From the NCBI GenBank assembly GCA_025963775.1, contig JAOQAD010000015.1:62001-126000 (forward strand): DNA of 64,000 nt. The letters are read 5' to 3'. A program made the position numbers and the translations under genes. Positions 1 to 7,223 of this stretch are shown piece after piece. The notes under the pieces were generated by a model. The model ran no database searches. It saw nothing but the letters and a program-made list of their open reading frames with translations, and was not told where the DNA came from. This DNA is from Bacteroidota bacterium (lineage in GTDB: Bacteria > Bacteroidota > Bacteroidia > 2-12-FULL-35-15). The first letter of the stretch is position 1; the number at the start of each line of letters is the position of its first letter.

Positions 1-1056
1 ACAAGGATTCATAGAGGCAATGAGCATGAAGCTTGCAGGATATTCCACAGAAAATTTTGCGCGGGAAACAGTAACGACCCTGTCCTCCAAAGGCTGACGC
101 ATCACTTCCAGCACCGTTCGTTTGAACTCCGGCAATTCATCAAGGAACAATACTCCATTGTGTGAAAGCGAGATCTCGCCCGGCTGCGGAACGCTTCCAC
201 CGCCCACGAGGGCAACATCGCTGATCGTGTGATGAGGGCTCCTGAATGGCCTTACAGACACCAGTCCTGTGTTCTTTCCCATCTTCCCGGCCACGCTGTG
301 GATCTTTGTTGTTTCGAGCGCTTCGTGCAGGTTCATCGGTGGCAAAATGGTCGGCAGGCGTTTTGCGAGCATCGTCTTTCCCGCTCCGGGAGGGCCGATC
401 AGGATCACATTGTGCCCGCCCGCTGCTGCGATCTCGAGTGCCCGCTTAATGTTCTCCTGTCCTTTTACATCCGAGAAATCGAATTCCGCTTCATTGAGCT
501 TCGTGTAAAAATCATCTTCAGTATTGATCACAGTCGGCTGCAGGCAGGAAGTGTCATTAAAGAAATCAATCACTTCGCTGATGTTCTCCACACCGTACAC
601 ATCCAGCCCGCTGACGATCGCAGCTTCCTTTACATTCTGCACCGGAAGTATAATGCCTTTGAATTTTTCTTCGCGTGCTTTGAGGGCGATTGGCAGCACG
701 CCTTTAACAGGCTGCAGTCCGCCATCCAGCGAAAGCTCGCCCATAATGATGTAATCGCCGACTTTTTCTGAAGGGATCTGCCCGGAAGCAGCAAGAATGC
801 CGACGGCAAGCGTAAGGTCGTAAGCAGAGCCTTCTTTGCGGATATCGGCGGGAGCCATGTTAATCACAATACTTTTACCGGGGATCCTGTAGCCGTTGTT
901 CTTGAGTGCGGCATCGATGCGCTGCTGGCTTTCTTTAACGGCGCTGTCGGGCAGGCCTACGAGGAGAAAATTGATCCCGGGACTGATGTTCGTTTCAACG
1001 GTTACGGTGGTTGCATTGATCCCGTACACGGCACTTCCAAATGTTTTTATCAGCAT
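1..1056 (-). CDS. comM: ComM/YifB-family Mg-chelatase-like AAA+ ATPase (3' end outside window)
   Basis: The frame is open from an ATG at 1056 down to base 1, giving the first 352 residues; the C-terminus lies outside the window. The N-terminal part (about residues 1-190) matches the YifB/ComM ChlI-like domain, starting [15 protein letters not shown] with an [12 protein letters not shown] stretch. It is followed by an AAA+ module with Walker A GPPGAGKT at residues 221-228 and Walker B-type [11 protein letters not shown]. In this family ComM is a hexameric helicase that promotes branch migration during natural transformation; that role is known for proteobacterial ComM and only inferred here. 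The next gene is divergent, so transcription probably starts in the 1057-1342 gap. Confidence 0.9.
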   Translation of the reverse strand, partial: MLIKTFGSAVYGINATTVTVETNISPGINFLLVGLPDSAVKESQQRIDAALKNNGYRIPGKSIVINMAPADIRKEGSAYDLTLAVGILAASGQIPSEKVGDYIIMGELSLDGGLQPVKGVLPIALKAREEKFKGIILPVQNVKEAAIVSGLDVYGVENISEVIDFFNDTSCLQPTVINTEDDFYTKLNEAEFDFSDVKGQENIKRALEIAAAGGHNVILIGPPGAGKTMLAKRLPTILPPMNLHEALETTKIHSVAGKMGKNTGLVSVRPFRSPHHTISDVALVGGGSVPQPGEISLSHNGVLFLDELPEFKRTVLEVMRQPLEDRVVTVSRAKFSVEYPASFMLIASMNPC

Positions 1057-1148
1057 AGGTCATTCTTAAAACAGTTTTGGAGCAGAGCGGCAAAAATACA
1101 AAAGCAGGTGAAACGACAAAATATTTTTTTAGCCAGGGCTTTTTTAAA

Positions 1149-1247
1149 AGCGTCAGTTCGTTGCGAGGTACAAGCGTATCGGGAACATGCCCATCATTAT
1201 GCTGTCCGCTATTTCCGATACTCTCCTACGGTCGAACCGAAGCGACT
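1149..1247. repeat. Imperfect inverted repeat, family R3 (GTATCGGGAA palindrome)
   Basis: A left arm at about 1150-1185 (containing GCGTCAGTTCG and CGTATCGGGAA) is mirrored by a right arm at about 1212-1247 (TTTCCGATACTCTCC then GGTCGAACCGAAGCGAC). A closely similar element occurs at 48600-48705, with half copies near 43930 and 41470. It sits between divergent genes and lies in no convincing reading frame. It could form a long cruciform or RNA hairpin. Confidence 0.7.
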
Positions 1248-1342
1248 TCCTCTATCGATTGCTAATAATAATTCGATTTTTACTTCTCTTTTTTCCTGTT
1301 TTGTGGTATATTAGCTTTCGTAAATAATTTAATATCATAAAA

Positions 1343-3373
1343 ATGAAAAAAGCTACACTATTGATTGCCTGCATTTGTTTTGCTTTCGGGGCAAATGCTC
1401 AAACCTTCTCTGACGATTTTGAAGCCTATACGTCAGGAATAAAATTAGGGCCGCAGTCGCCAAACTGGGGAACCTGGAGCGGTGCAGGAGGCGGTACCGA
1501 TGATGTGAACGTGGTAACAACCGACAATCACACAACAGGCGGGACCAAGTCCATCTATTTCCAATCGACCAGCGCTACAGGCGGGCCATCTGATGTGGTG
1601 TTGCCATTTGGTGCTTCGCCATTAACAACAGGACAGTTCTCATTCACTTCCTGGTTTAAGATCCCTACAGGAAAAACAGCTTATTTTAACTTCCAGGGAA
1701 ATGCAACAATGGGTAATATGTACACATTGGATTGCTTCATGGACAATGCAGGTAACATCGCGATCCAGAACAGCGGTACCACTGTATTAACAGCCACGCA
1801 TCCTTTCGGTGCATGGTTCGAGCTGAAGATCAACGCAAACCTGAACACCAACACATGGGAATTACTGATCGACGGAGTATCTGCGGGTACATGGTCGAAC
1901 GCTAACAACCAGGTGTATGCAATTGATATCTATCCTGCCGATGCAAGCGCAAGGTATTGGGTGGATGATGTTTCCTATAATGTTGTTCCTTATACACTGC
2001 CTGCAGTGAACGGTGCAAACAACCTGATCTCCGTTACAAACGGGCTTGTTGGACAGCAAAGGAACCTCGGGGTTAAAATGCGCAACCTCGGAACAACAAC
2101 TATTACTTCATTCGACATGAGCGTTACGCACAACGGCGGAGCTCCTGTTGTACAGAATATAACAGGTGTGAGCATTGCTTCGCTTGCAACATACACAGTG
2201 AACTATCCTGCTCCTTTTACATTGGCTGCCGGTGTGAATACATTCACTGCCACTATCAGCAACGTGAATGGCGCCGGTGCTGATGGCGATGGAAGCGATG
2301 ACATGATCACGCAGACAGTAACGCCTGTTCAGCCTGCTGCCGGAAAAGTGGTGGTTGCTGAAGAAGGAACCGGCACCTGGTGCCAGTGGTGCCCGCGTGG
2401 TGCTGTTTACATGGACATGATGACTGCGAAATACGATGCATATTATGCGGGTATCGCGGTTCACAATTCCGATCCGATGACCGTTACTGCTTACGATGCA
2501 GGTATTGGTGCATTGATCTCCGGTTACCCGAGTGCATTGGTTGACAGGGGAGCAGTGATCGATCCAAGTGCGATCGAAGGCGACTTTCTGAACCGGATCG
2601 TGATCGCACCGGAAGGAATGATCGTGAACGGCGCAATTTATAACTCTACAACACGCTTACTGAAAGTTTCGATCACCACTACACTGGCGGCGAACATTTC
2701 AGGAGATTACAAAGTGGTCTGTGTGATCACCGAGGACAGCGTTTCCGGTACAACAAGCGCATACAACCAGTCAAATGCATATTCCGGTGGTGCAAACGGG
2801 GTGATGGGCGGATTCGAATCACTGGCAAACCCTGTTCCTGCTGCGCTGATGAACTACAACCATGTAGCGCGTGCACTAAGCCCAAGCTTCGCAGGTATGT
2901 CGTACGCGTATGGTGCAAGCGCAACATCCGGACAGGTATTTACGCACAACTTCAGCTACACATTGCCTGCTGCATGGGATGTAAACCAAATACACATCAT
3001 CGGTATGATGATCGAGCCATCCGGCGTGATCAACAATGCCGGCACTGCAACCATCGCGGAAGCGGTTACTAACGGCTGGCTCCCGGGAATTTCTGTTGGT
3101 GTGAACACCATCGCAGATGCTCCTGATGCGATCCAGCTGATGCCTAACCCTGCAAATGCATTGACCAATGTTGCACTGAACCTGAAAAATGATTCGGAAG
3201 TAAGCATGGAAGTGTACGCTGCAAATGGCAAGCTGGTGGCTTCAAAAGCCTACGGCAGGCTGAACGGTGCTTACAACCTGCCGATCGACACACAGGAATA
3301 TGCAAAAGGAATTTATTTTGTAAAAGTGAGCGTTGACGGACAGCCAACCATTTTAAAGCTGATCAAGGAATAA
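1343..3373 (+). CDS. T9SS-secreted Omp28-like protein with CxxC thioredoxin motif
   Basis: 676 residues with a signal peptide (MKKATLLIACICFAFGANAQ). The N-terminal part (about 25-215) looks like a concanavalin/LamG-type beta-sandwich (FSDDFEAY, then VDDVSYNV). The middle carries EEGTGTWCQWCPRGAVYMD, with cysteines 347 and 350 in a CxxC arrangement typical of Omp28-related outer membrane proteins, whose fold is thioredoxin-like. The C-terminus (about 590-676: LMPNPANALTNV, then GIYFVKVSVDGQPTILKLI) is a type A T9SS sorting domain. It is probably exported through the outer membrane and surface attached. The CxxC suggests redox activity, which is an inference. A terminator follows directly. Confidence 0.85.
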   Translation: MKKATLLIACICFAFGANAQTFSDDFEAYTSGIKLGPQSPNWGTWSGAGGGTDDVNVVTTDNHTTGGTKSIYFQSTSATGGPSDVVLPFGASPLTTGQFSFTSWFKIPTGKTAYFNFQGNATMGNMYTLDCFMDNAGNIAIQNSGTTVLTATHPFGAWFELKINANLNTNTWELLIDGVSAGTWSNANNQVYAIDIYPADASARYWVDDVSYNVVPYTLPAVNGANNLISVTNGLVGQQRNLGVKMRNLGTTTITSFDMSVTHNGGAPVVQNITGVSIASLATYTVNYPAPFTLAAGVNTFTATISNVNGAGADGDGSDDMITQTVTPVQPAAGKVVVAEEGTGTWCQWCPRGAVYMDMMTAKYDAYYAGIAVHNSDPMTVTAYDAGIGALISGYPSALVDRGAVIDPSAIEGDFLNRIVIAPEGMIVNGAIYNSTTRLLKVSITTTLAANISGDYKVVCVITEDSVSGTTSAYNQSNAYSGGANGVMGGFESLANPVPAALMNYNHVARALSPSFAGMSYAYGASATSGQVFTHNFSYTLPAAWDVNQIHIIGMMIEPSGVINNAGTATIAEAVTNGWLPGISVGVNTIADAPDAIQLMPNPANALTNVALNLKNDSEVSMEVYAANGKLVASKAYGRLNGAYNLPIDTQEYAKGIYFVKVSVDGQPTILKLIKE

Positions 3374-3391
3374 TAGTTTGATAGAAAAAAG

Positions 3392-3424
3392 AAAGGCTCT
3401 CAGGAATGAGGGCCTTTTTTATTT
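3392..3424 (+). terminator. Rho-independent terminator after the Omp28-like gene
   Basis: AAGGCTCTCA pairs imperfectly with TGAGGGCCTT around a GGAA loop and is followed by a T run. It lies 19 bp after the stop codon at 3373. Confidence 0.8.
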
Positions 3425-3457
3425 TAACCGGTTAGCAGGATTAAAAACCAATTTTAT

Positions 3458-3465
3458 TAACTTTG
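3458..3465 (+). promoter_or_regulatory. Putative Bacteroidota -7 box (TAACTTTG) for the toxin-antitoxin pair
   Basis: An exact TAnnTTTG match 22 bases before the antitoxin ATG at 3488, in an AT-rich spacer just after the upstream terminator. No clear TTG -33 box is visible at the usual spacing, so this rests on the -7 box alone. Confidence 0.4.
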
Positions 3466-3487
3466 TAATACTATATTATCTACGACA

Positions 3488-3667
3488 ATGAATAAGAAAA
3501 AACTGCTTGAAACAATTAAGGATCTGCCTGAGAATTTCTCTATTGATGAACTTTTGGATAAGGTTTTGTTGATGCAAAAAATTGAAACTGGCTTGACACA
3601 ATCTATTAATGGTGAAAGTAAATCTACAGAGCAGGCGAAGGCAAAGCTGAAGAAATGGTTGAAATAA
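3488..3667 (+). CDS. Small antitoxin-like protein (59 aa)
   Basis: The ATG at 3488 opens a 59-residue frame (MNKKKLLETIKDLPENFSID ... [10 protein letters not shown]) ending at TAA 3665-3667. It is charged and helical in character, with the ENFSIDELLDKVLLMQKIE region typical of short antitoxins encoded just before ParE/RelE toxins in Bacteroidota. Its end overlaps the toxin ATG at 3655 by 13 bases, a usual arrangement for coupled toxin-antitoxin translation. No DNA-binding fold can be recognised by eye. The assignment depends mainly on the partner gene. Confidence 0.75.
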   Translation: MNKKKLLETIKDLPENFSIDELLDKVLLMQKIETGLTQSINGESKSTEQAKAKLKKWLK

Positions 3668-3960
3668 AATGGACCCCACAGGCGATTGAGGATATCAATA
3701 GCATTGCTGAATACATTTCAAAAGACTCTGTTAAGTATGCAAAAATCCAAACGGAGCGATTCTTCGAAGCAGCAGAAGTTTTATCGACAAAGCCTAATGT
3801 TGGACGTATAGTTCCTGAGATTAAAAAACCAGGTATAAGGGAATTAATCCTTGGTAATTATAGAATAATATATAGAATTTTAGGAGTGAAGAGAATTGAT
3901 ATTTTAACAATTCATCACAGCGCCCGGAAAATTAAATCCTCCCGATTTAAAAATTTATAG
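3655..3960 (+). CDS. Type II toxin of the RelE/ParE superfamily
   Basis: 101 residues with the ParE/RelE plan: [20 protein letters not shown] at the N-terminus, a helix pair, then [16 protein letters not shown] and [12 protein letters not shown] at the C-terminus. ParE members inhibit gyrase and RelE members cleave mRNA on the ribosome; the sequence does not decide between them, though the [13 protein letters not shown] and HHSAR segments are more ParE-like. It overlaps the antitoxin by 13 bases. Its last 14 bases overlap the convergent gmhA 3' end, so loss of the toxin terminus would also touch gmhA. Confidence 0.88.
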   Translation: MVEIKWTPQAIEDINSIAEYISKDSVKYAKIQTERFFEAAEVLSTKPNVGRIVPEIKKPGIRELILGNYRIIYRILGVKRIDILTIHHSARKIKSSRFKNL

Positions 3961-4522
3961 CTCCTTCGATCACCGCGATCAGCGAATGGATCACCTTGAT
4001 ATGGATCTCCTGCACCCTGTCGGCGTATTGGCTATGGGGCGCCCGGATCTCTACATCGCATAAAGAAGCGATCTTACCGCCATCTTTCCCGCTTAATGCT
4101 ACAACCGTCATGCCTTTTGCCTTTGCTGCATTTATAGCATTGATCACATTTTCCGAATTCCCGCTGGTGCTGATGGCAAGCAATACATCACCCCTGTTAC
4201 CCAGCGCTTCGATGTAGCGGGAGAAAATTTTATCAAAGCCATAATCATTGGCAACGCAGGAAATATGGGAAGGGTCTGAAATGGATACTGCCGGCAATGC
4301 TTTGCGGTCGTCCCGGAACCTTCCGCTCAGCTCTTCCGCGAAATGCATGGCATCGCACATGGAGCCGCCATTGCCGCAGGAAATGATCTTCCCGCCGTTT
4401 TTAATGGAAGCGATCATTGCATTCCCGGCTTTTTCAATCGCTGCAATGTTATTCGGATCAGCAATAAATTGCGAGAGCACATCCTGCGCTTCCCTGAGAT
4501 TTTGTTCGATGACCTGTTTCAT
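3947..4522 (-). CDS. gmhA: Phosphoheptose isomerase (D-sedoheptulose 7-phosphate isomerase) GmhA
   Basis: 191 residues, full family length. It is a SIS-domain protein that converts sedoheptulose 7-phosphate to D-glycero-D-manno-heptose 7-phosphate, the first step of ADP-heptose synthesis for LPS core or S-layer-type glycans. Visible signatures are [23 protein letters not shown] (substrate loop plus metal-binding His/Glu), [13 protein letters not shown] (SIS phosphate loop) and [12 protein letters not shown] near the C-terminus. It is monocistronic here, convergent with the toxin gene, and preceded by a long palindromic repeat at 4570-4652. Confidence 0.92.
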   Translation of the reverse strand: MKQVIEQNLREAQDVLSQFIADPNNIAAIEKAGNAMIASIKNGGKIISCGNGGSMCDAMHFAEELSGRFRDDRKALPAVSISDPSHISCVANDYGFDKIFSRYIEALGNRGDVLLAISTSGNSENVINAINAAKAKGMTVVALSGKDGGKIASLCDVEIRAPHSQYADRVQEIHIKVIHSLIAVIEGAINF

Positions 4523-4569
4523 AACAGCGGTTTGGTAATTTTTACGAAGATACGAATCTCTTTTAATCC

Positions 4570-4652
4570 GTCATCCCGTGCCCCGACACGGGATCTCACA
4601 AAAATGATTGCAGGTTCTTATTTACAGATCCCGTGTCGGGGCACGGGATGAC
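4570..4652. repeat. Perfect 27-bp inverted repeat, family R1
   Basis: The left arm 4570-4596 (starting GTCATCCCGTGCCCCGACAC) is the exact reverse complement of 4626-4652, separated by 29 bases. Each arm also contains a smaller CCCGTG/CACGGG dyad. A single-arm copy with one mismatch lies at 59929-59963, and a diverged two-arm copy lies at 31377-31505. It is intergenic between divergent genes and probably non-coding. Confidence 0.9.
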
Positions 4653-4757
4653 AGTTAAGTGGAGGCCCTCTATGCTTTTATACTCCCAAAAAAACCACAA
4701 CTTTCTGCAAATATTCTGTGAAAAATTCTTATTTTGCAATCGGAAATACATCCTCAC

Positions 4758-5201
4758 ATGAAAAGAACTCTTACTTTATTAAGCTTTGTAATTAGTATTG
4801 CTGCGGCAACTGCGCAAACAACAAAAAAGGCAGATGATGAGACCAACTGCTACCTGAAATGGGCTCAGAAATTTGAATCACGCGGCGCTGAAGATGTTGC
4901 AGATGGAATTTACACGGATGTGATCATTACGTTCAGGAATGGCGGGGATGCCGAATGCTTTAACGGGAAAGTGGAAGTGAAGGATGGCAAAGTGATCGCG
5001 ATGTTCCTGAAAATGGAAGATGGATCGTATGAGCCGGTTAAGAAAAAATCAAAATACGATAAGATCCCTGTAACAGTTACCAATGGCATGTCGAGCACCA
5101 TTGTGACCAAGGAAGATGAGCTGATCAATGTACTGTTCATTAAAAAGATCAAACCTAAAAAAGCAGGCTTTGAAAAAGCGCCGGAGCCAGGCGATGATTA
5201 A
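4758..5201 (+). CDS. Small exported protein of unknown function
   Basis: 147 residues from the ATG at 4758. This start is preferred over the in-frame ATG at 4734 because it begins directly with a signal peptide (MKRTLTLLSFVISIAAATAQ). The mature part (about 125 residues) is charged, with alternating beta-like stretches (YTDVIITFRNGG, KVIAMFLKMEDGSYEPV, PVTVTNGMSSTIVTKEDELI) and an acidic tail ending PEPGDD. No family is recognised. It stands alone, followed by a bidirectional terminator, and is probably periplasmic. Confidence 0.75.
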   Translation: MKRTLTLLSFVISIAAATAQTTKKADDETNCYLKWAQKFESRGAEDVADGIYTDVIITFRNGGDAECFNGKVEVKDGKVIAMFLKMEDGSYEPVKKKSKYDKIPVTVTNGMSSTIVTKEDELINVLFIKKIKPKKAGFEKAPEPGDD

Positions 5202-5225
5202 CTGATTTTAGGATGACAGAAAAGT

Positions 5226-5259
5226 AAAAAAAGGCCGGTAATTATTACCGGCCTTTTGG
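5226..5259. terminator. Bidirectional rho-independent terminator
   Basis: A perfect 12-bp dyad (AAGGCCGGTAAT / ATTACCGGCCTT, 5231-5255) lies between two convergent genes, with an A run on its left and TTTT on its right. Confidence 0.85.
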
Positions 5260-5278
5260 TATATCATTCACTGTAATT

Positions 5279-7204
5279 CTATTTGGTCAGGATCATCCTT
5301 TTGGTATCAATGATCTTTCCATCCACGATCAGGGAATATACATACATTCCTGCGTTAAGGTCATTCCCATTAACGATAACCGCTCCTTTTCCGAAGGAAT
5401 TGATACCTCTTTCAAGCATGAATTTGCCATTCAGGTCAAAGATCATAATGCTTGCGCTTTGAGCGACCGGAATGAAATAACCGATGCTTGTTTGCTGGCT
5501 GAAAGGATTTGGGGCATTCTGGTAAAGAGCGGGCGATGTTTTCGATGCCTCATCACTTATGCCGTTACCGTTTAAGTTATTGGTGGCATTTCCTGCATTA
5601 GCACCGGGAGAACTCTGCTGGCTCATAGTACAGCAGCTTTCGAGCTGATTTTGTAAAGCATTGATCTTTTCATTCTGTGCCTTTACCACCGAATCCAGTT
5701 TTGCATTACCGGATTTCAGGTTGTCGGCTTGTTGGCTTAGCTCCTGTACGGCTTTTACCAAAGGCACAACAAATTGTGAATAGGCAAGGCCGTAATTATC
5801 ATTCTTATCTGCGGGAGCATGCACACCGTCAAAAACATATCCGGCTTCCTTAGCAGCAGCTTCCACTTCCTGGGCTATAAAGCCCGTATGAATAACCTTT
5901 GATGAAAGATTATAATCAGTCCCTGCTATCCTTCCCGCCTTGACGCTATCCGGCATGTTTTGCATAACAAATTGATCAAATTCAGAAGTGTTGAACTGAT
6001 AATTAACAGGACGCAATTTTTTAATAAACTCCAAGCCCTTTACATTTTCTGTAATGTTATATTTAAACCTGCCATCGCTTACACTGGTAAAGGCTACCTG
6101 TCCTTCAATTACAGTTACAGAAGAATTACCAATACGCACTTTATTGCTGGCATTCACTGTTGCTGCATAACCCAACGCGGTAGAATTGGAATAGTTTGAG
6201 CCTGCATCCGCGGTATAACCTATGTATGTATTGTTTGAGCCAGTCGTTGGGGCATAACCGGCTTGTGCACCACAAGCCGTATTTCCAGAGGTGGTTGTGT
6301 TTCCATTTAGTGCTAAATGCCCACAGGAAACATTATAGCTCCCCGTAGTATTATTTGATAATGAACTTCCCACAGCTACATTTCTGTTTCCTGTTGTAGT
6401 GCTTTTAAGAGAGTAATATCCGTATGCGGCATTATAGTCAGCTGATGTAGCCAGGTTAAGAGATAGGTAGCCATAAGCACTGTTATAGGCACCGGTAGTA
6501 TTTGTGTACATTGCCTGTGAGCCCGTTGCTGTGTTATATCCGCCGGTAGCTGAAGTCAATGCCCTGTATCCGAAGGCACTATTATCAGTTGCTGTCGTTT
6601 GGGTGCTTAACGCGTAGTAACCCATCGCAGAATTATTGCTCCCGCTGGTAACTGCGTATAATGAAGCATCACCTGCTGCGGTATTGTAATTTCCCGTAGT
6701 CATAGTTACACCGGAGTTACATCCTGTTAAGGTGTTACCGGTACCTAAGCCACTTCCCGAAGTTACATTTACACCAGCATGGAAGCCTACAAAAATATTG
6801 TGCACATCCCCTTTGTACCAGAGTATCGGCTCACCGGCTATCTGGTAGCCGTTGGATCCGCCAACTAAATTCACATTCCCACTATTTGTAACAGAGAATC
6901 TTGCGATGAAATTGGTGTAAAAGTCAAGGCCATATTGGTTTCCGCCTGAGCTTCTTTTGGATCCGATTGCTTCCCCGCTTCCACTTCCGAATTTGAGGGT
7001 ATTACTTGTAGTGCCGGTATTAGCACCTCCGTAATCTACAGTCGTACCGCCGCTTACGCATAAGTTATCGTTCATTGTGGTGGTTACAACTCCTACTCTT
7101 CCTGAAGCATCGACCTTAAGCTGTGCAGTAATTGTAGAAACGCAAAACAATACTGGCATTAATGACAGGGAAATTATTTTTTTGTAATTTATGTATGTTT
7201 TCAT
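5279..7204 (-). CDS. T9SS-secreted protein with YadA-like head repeats and S74 intramolecular chaperone domain
   Basis: 641 residues with a signal peptide. Residues about 140-350 are Gly/Asn/Thr/Ser-rich repeats with the recurring pattern YNTAxGxxALxxxTTGxxN, like the head repeats of trimeric adhesins. They are followed by SDGRFKYNITENVKGLEFI (S376-D377) and a long C-terminal helix, the pattern of the chaperone-of-endosialidase (peptidase S74) domain that trimerises phage tail spikes and then cleaves itself. A heptad-like stretch (about 500-545) follows, then a type A sorting domain (QNAPNPFSQQTS ... RMILTK). In phage proteins S74 is the last domain; here the secretion signal lies beyond it, so autocleavage would release the passenger from its sorting tail (inference). 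It lies 19 bp after the upstream glycosidase-like gene, probably co-transcribed. Confidence 0.85.
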   Translation of the reverse strand: MKTYINYKKIISLSLMPVLFCVSTITAQLKVDASGRVGVVTTTMNDNLCVSGGTTVDYGGANTGTTSNTLKFGSGSGEAIGSKRSSGGNQYGLDFYTNFIARFSVTNSGNVNLVGGSNGYQIAGEPILWYKGDVHNIFVGFHAGVNVTSGSGLGTGNTLTGCNSGVTMTTGNYNTAAGDASLYAVTSGSNNSAMGYYALSTQTTATDNSAFGYRALTSATGGYNTATGSQAMYTNTTGAYNSAYGYLSLNLATSADYNAAYGYYSLKSTTTGNRNVAVGSSLSNNTTGSYNVSCGHLALNGNTTTSGNTACGAQAGYAPTTGSNNTYIGYTADAGSNYSNSTALGYAATVNASNKVRIGNSSVTVIEGQVAFTSVSDGRFKYNITENVKGLEFIKKLRPVNYQFNTSEFDQFVMQNMPDSVKAGRIAGTDYNLSSKVIHTGFIAQEVEAAAKEAGYVFDGVHAPADKNDNYGLAYSQFVVPLVKAVQELSQQADNLKSGNAKLDSVVKAQNEKINALQNQLESCCTMSQQSSPGANAGNATNNLNGNGISDEASKTSPALYQNAPNPFSQQTSIGYFIPVAQSASIMIFDLNGKFMLERGINSFGKGAVIVNGNDLNAGMYVYSLIVDGKIIDTKRMILTK

Positions 7205-7223
7205 ATGATTTTAATTTTAAAAT

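Noticed and set aside
4570-4652. Insertion sequence ends
   Set aside because: The arms enclose only 29 bases and no transposase gene; the element is a palindromic repeat.
5279-7204. CRISPR-like or tandem DNA repeat array
   Set aside because: The repetition is protein-level (Gly/Asn-rich head repeats) within an intact reading frame; DNA units are not identical and have no spacer structure.
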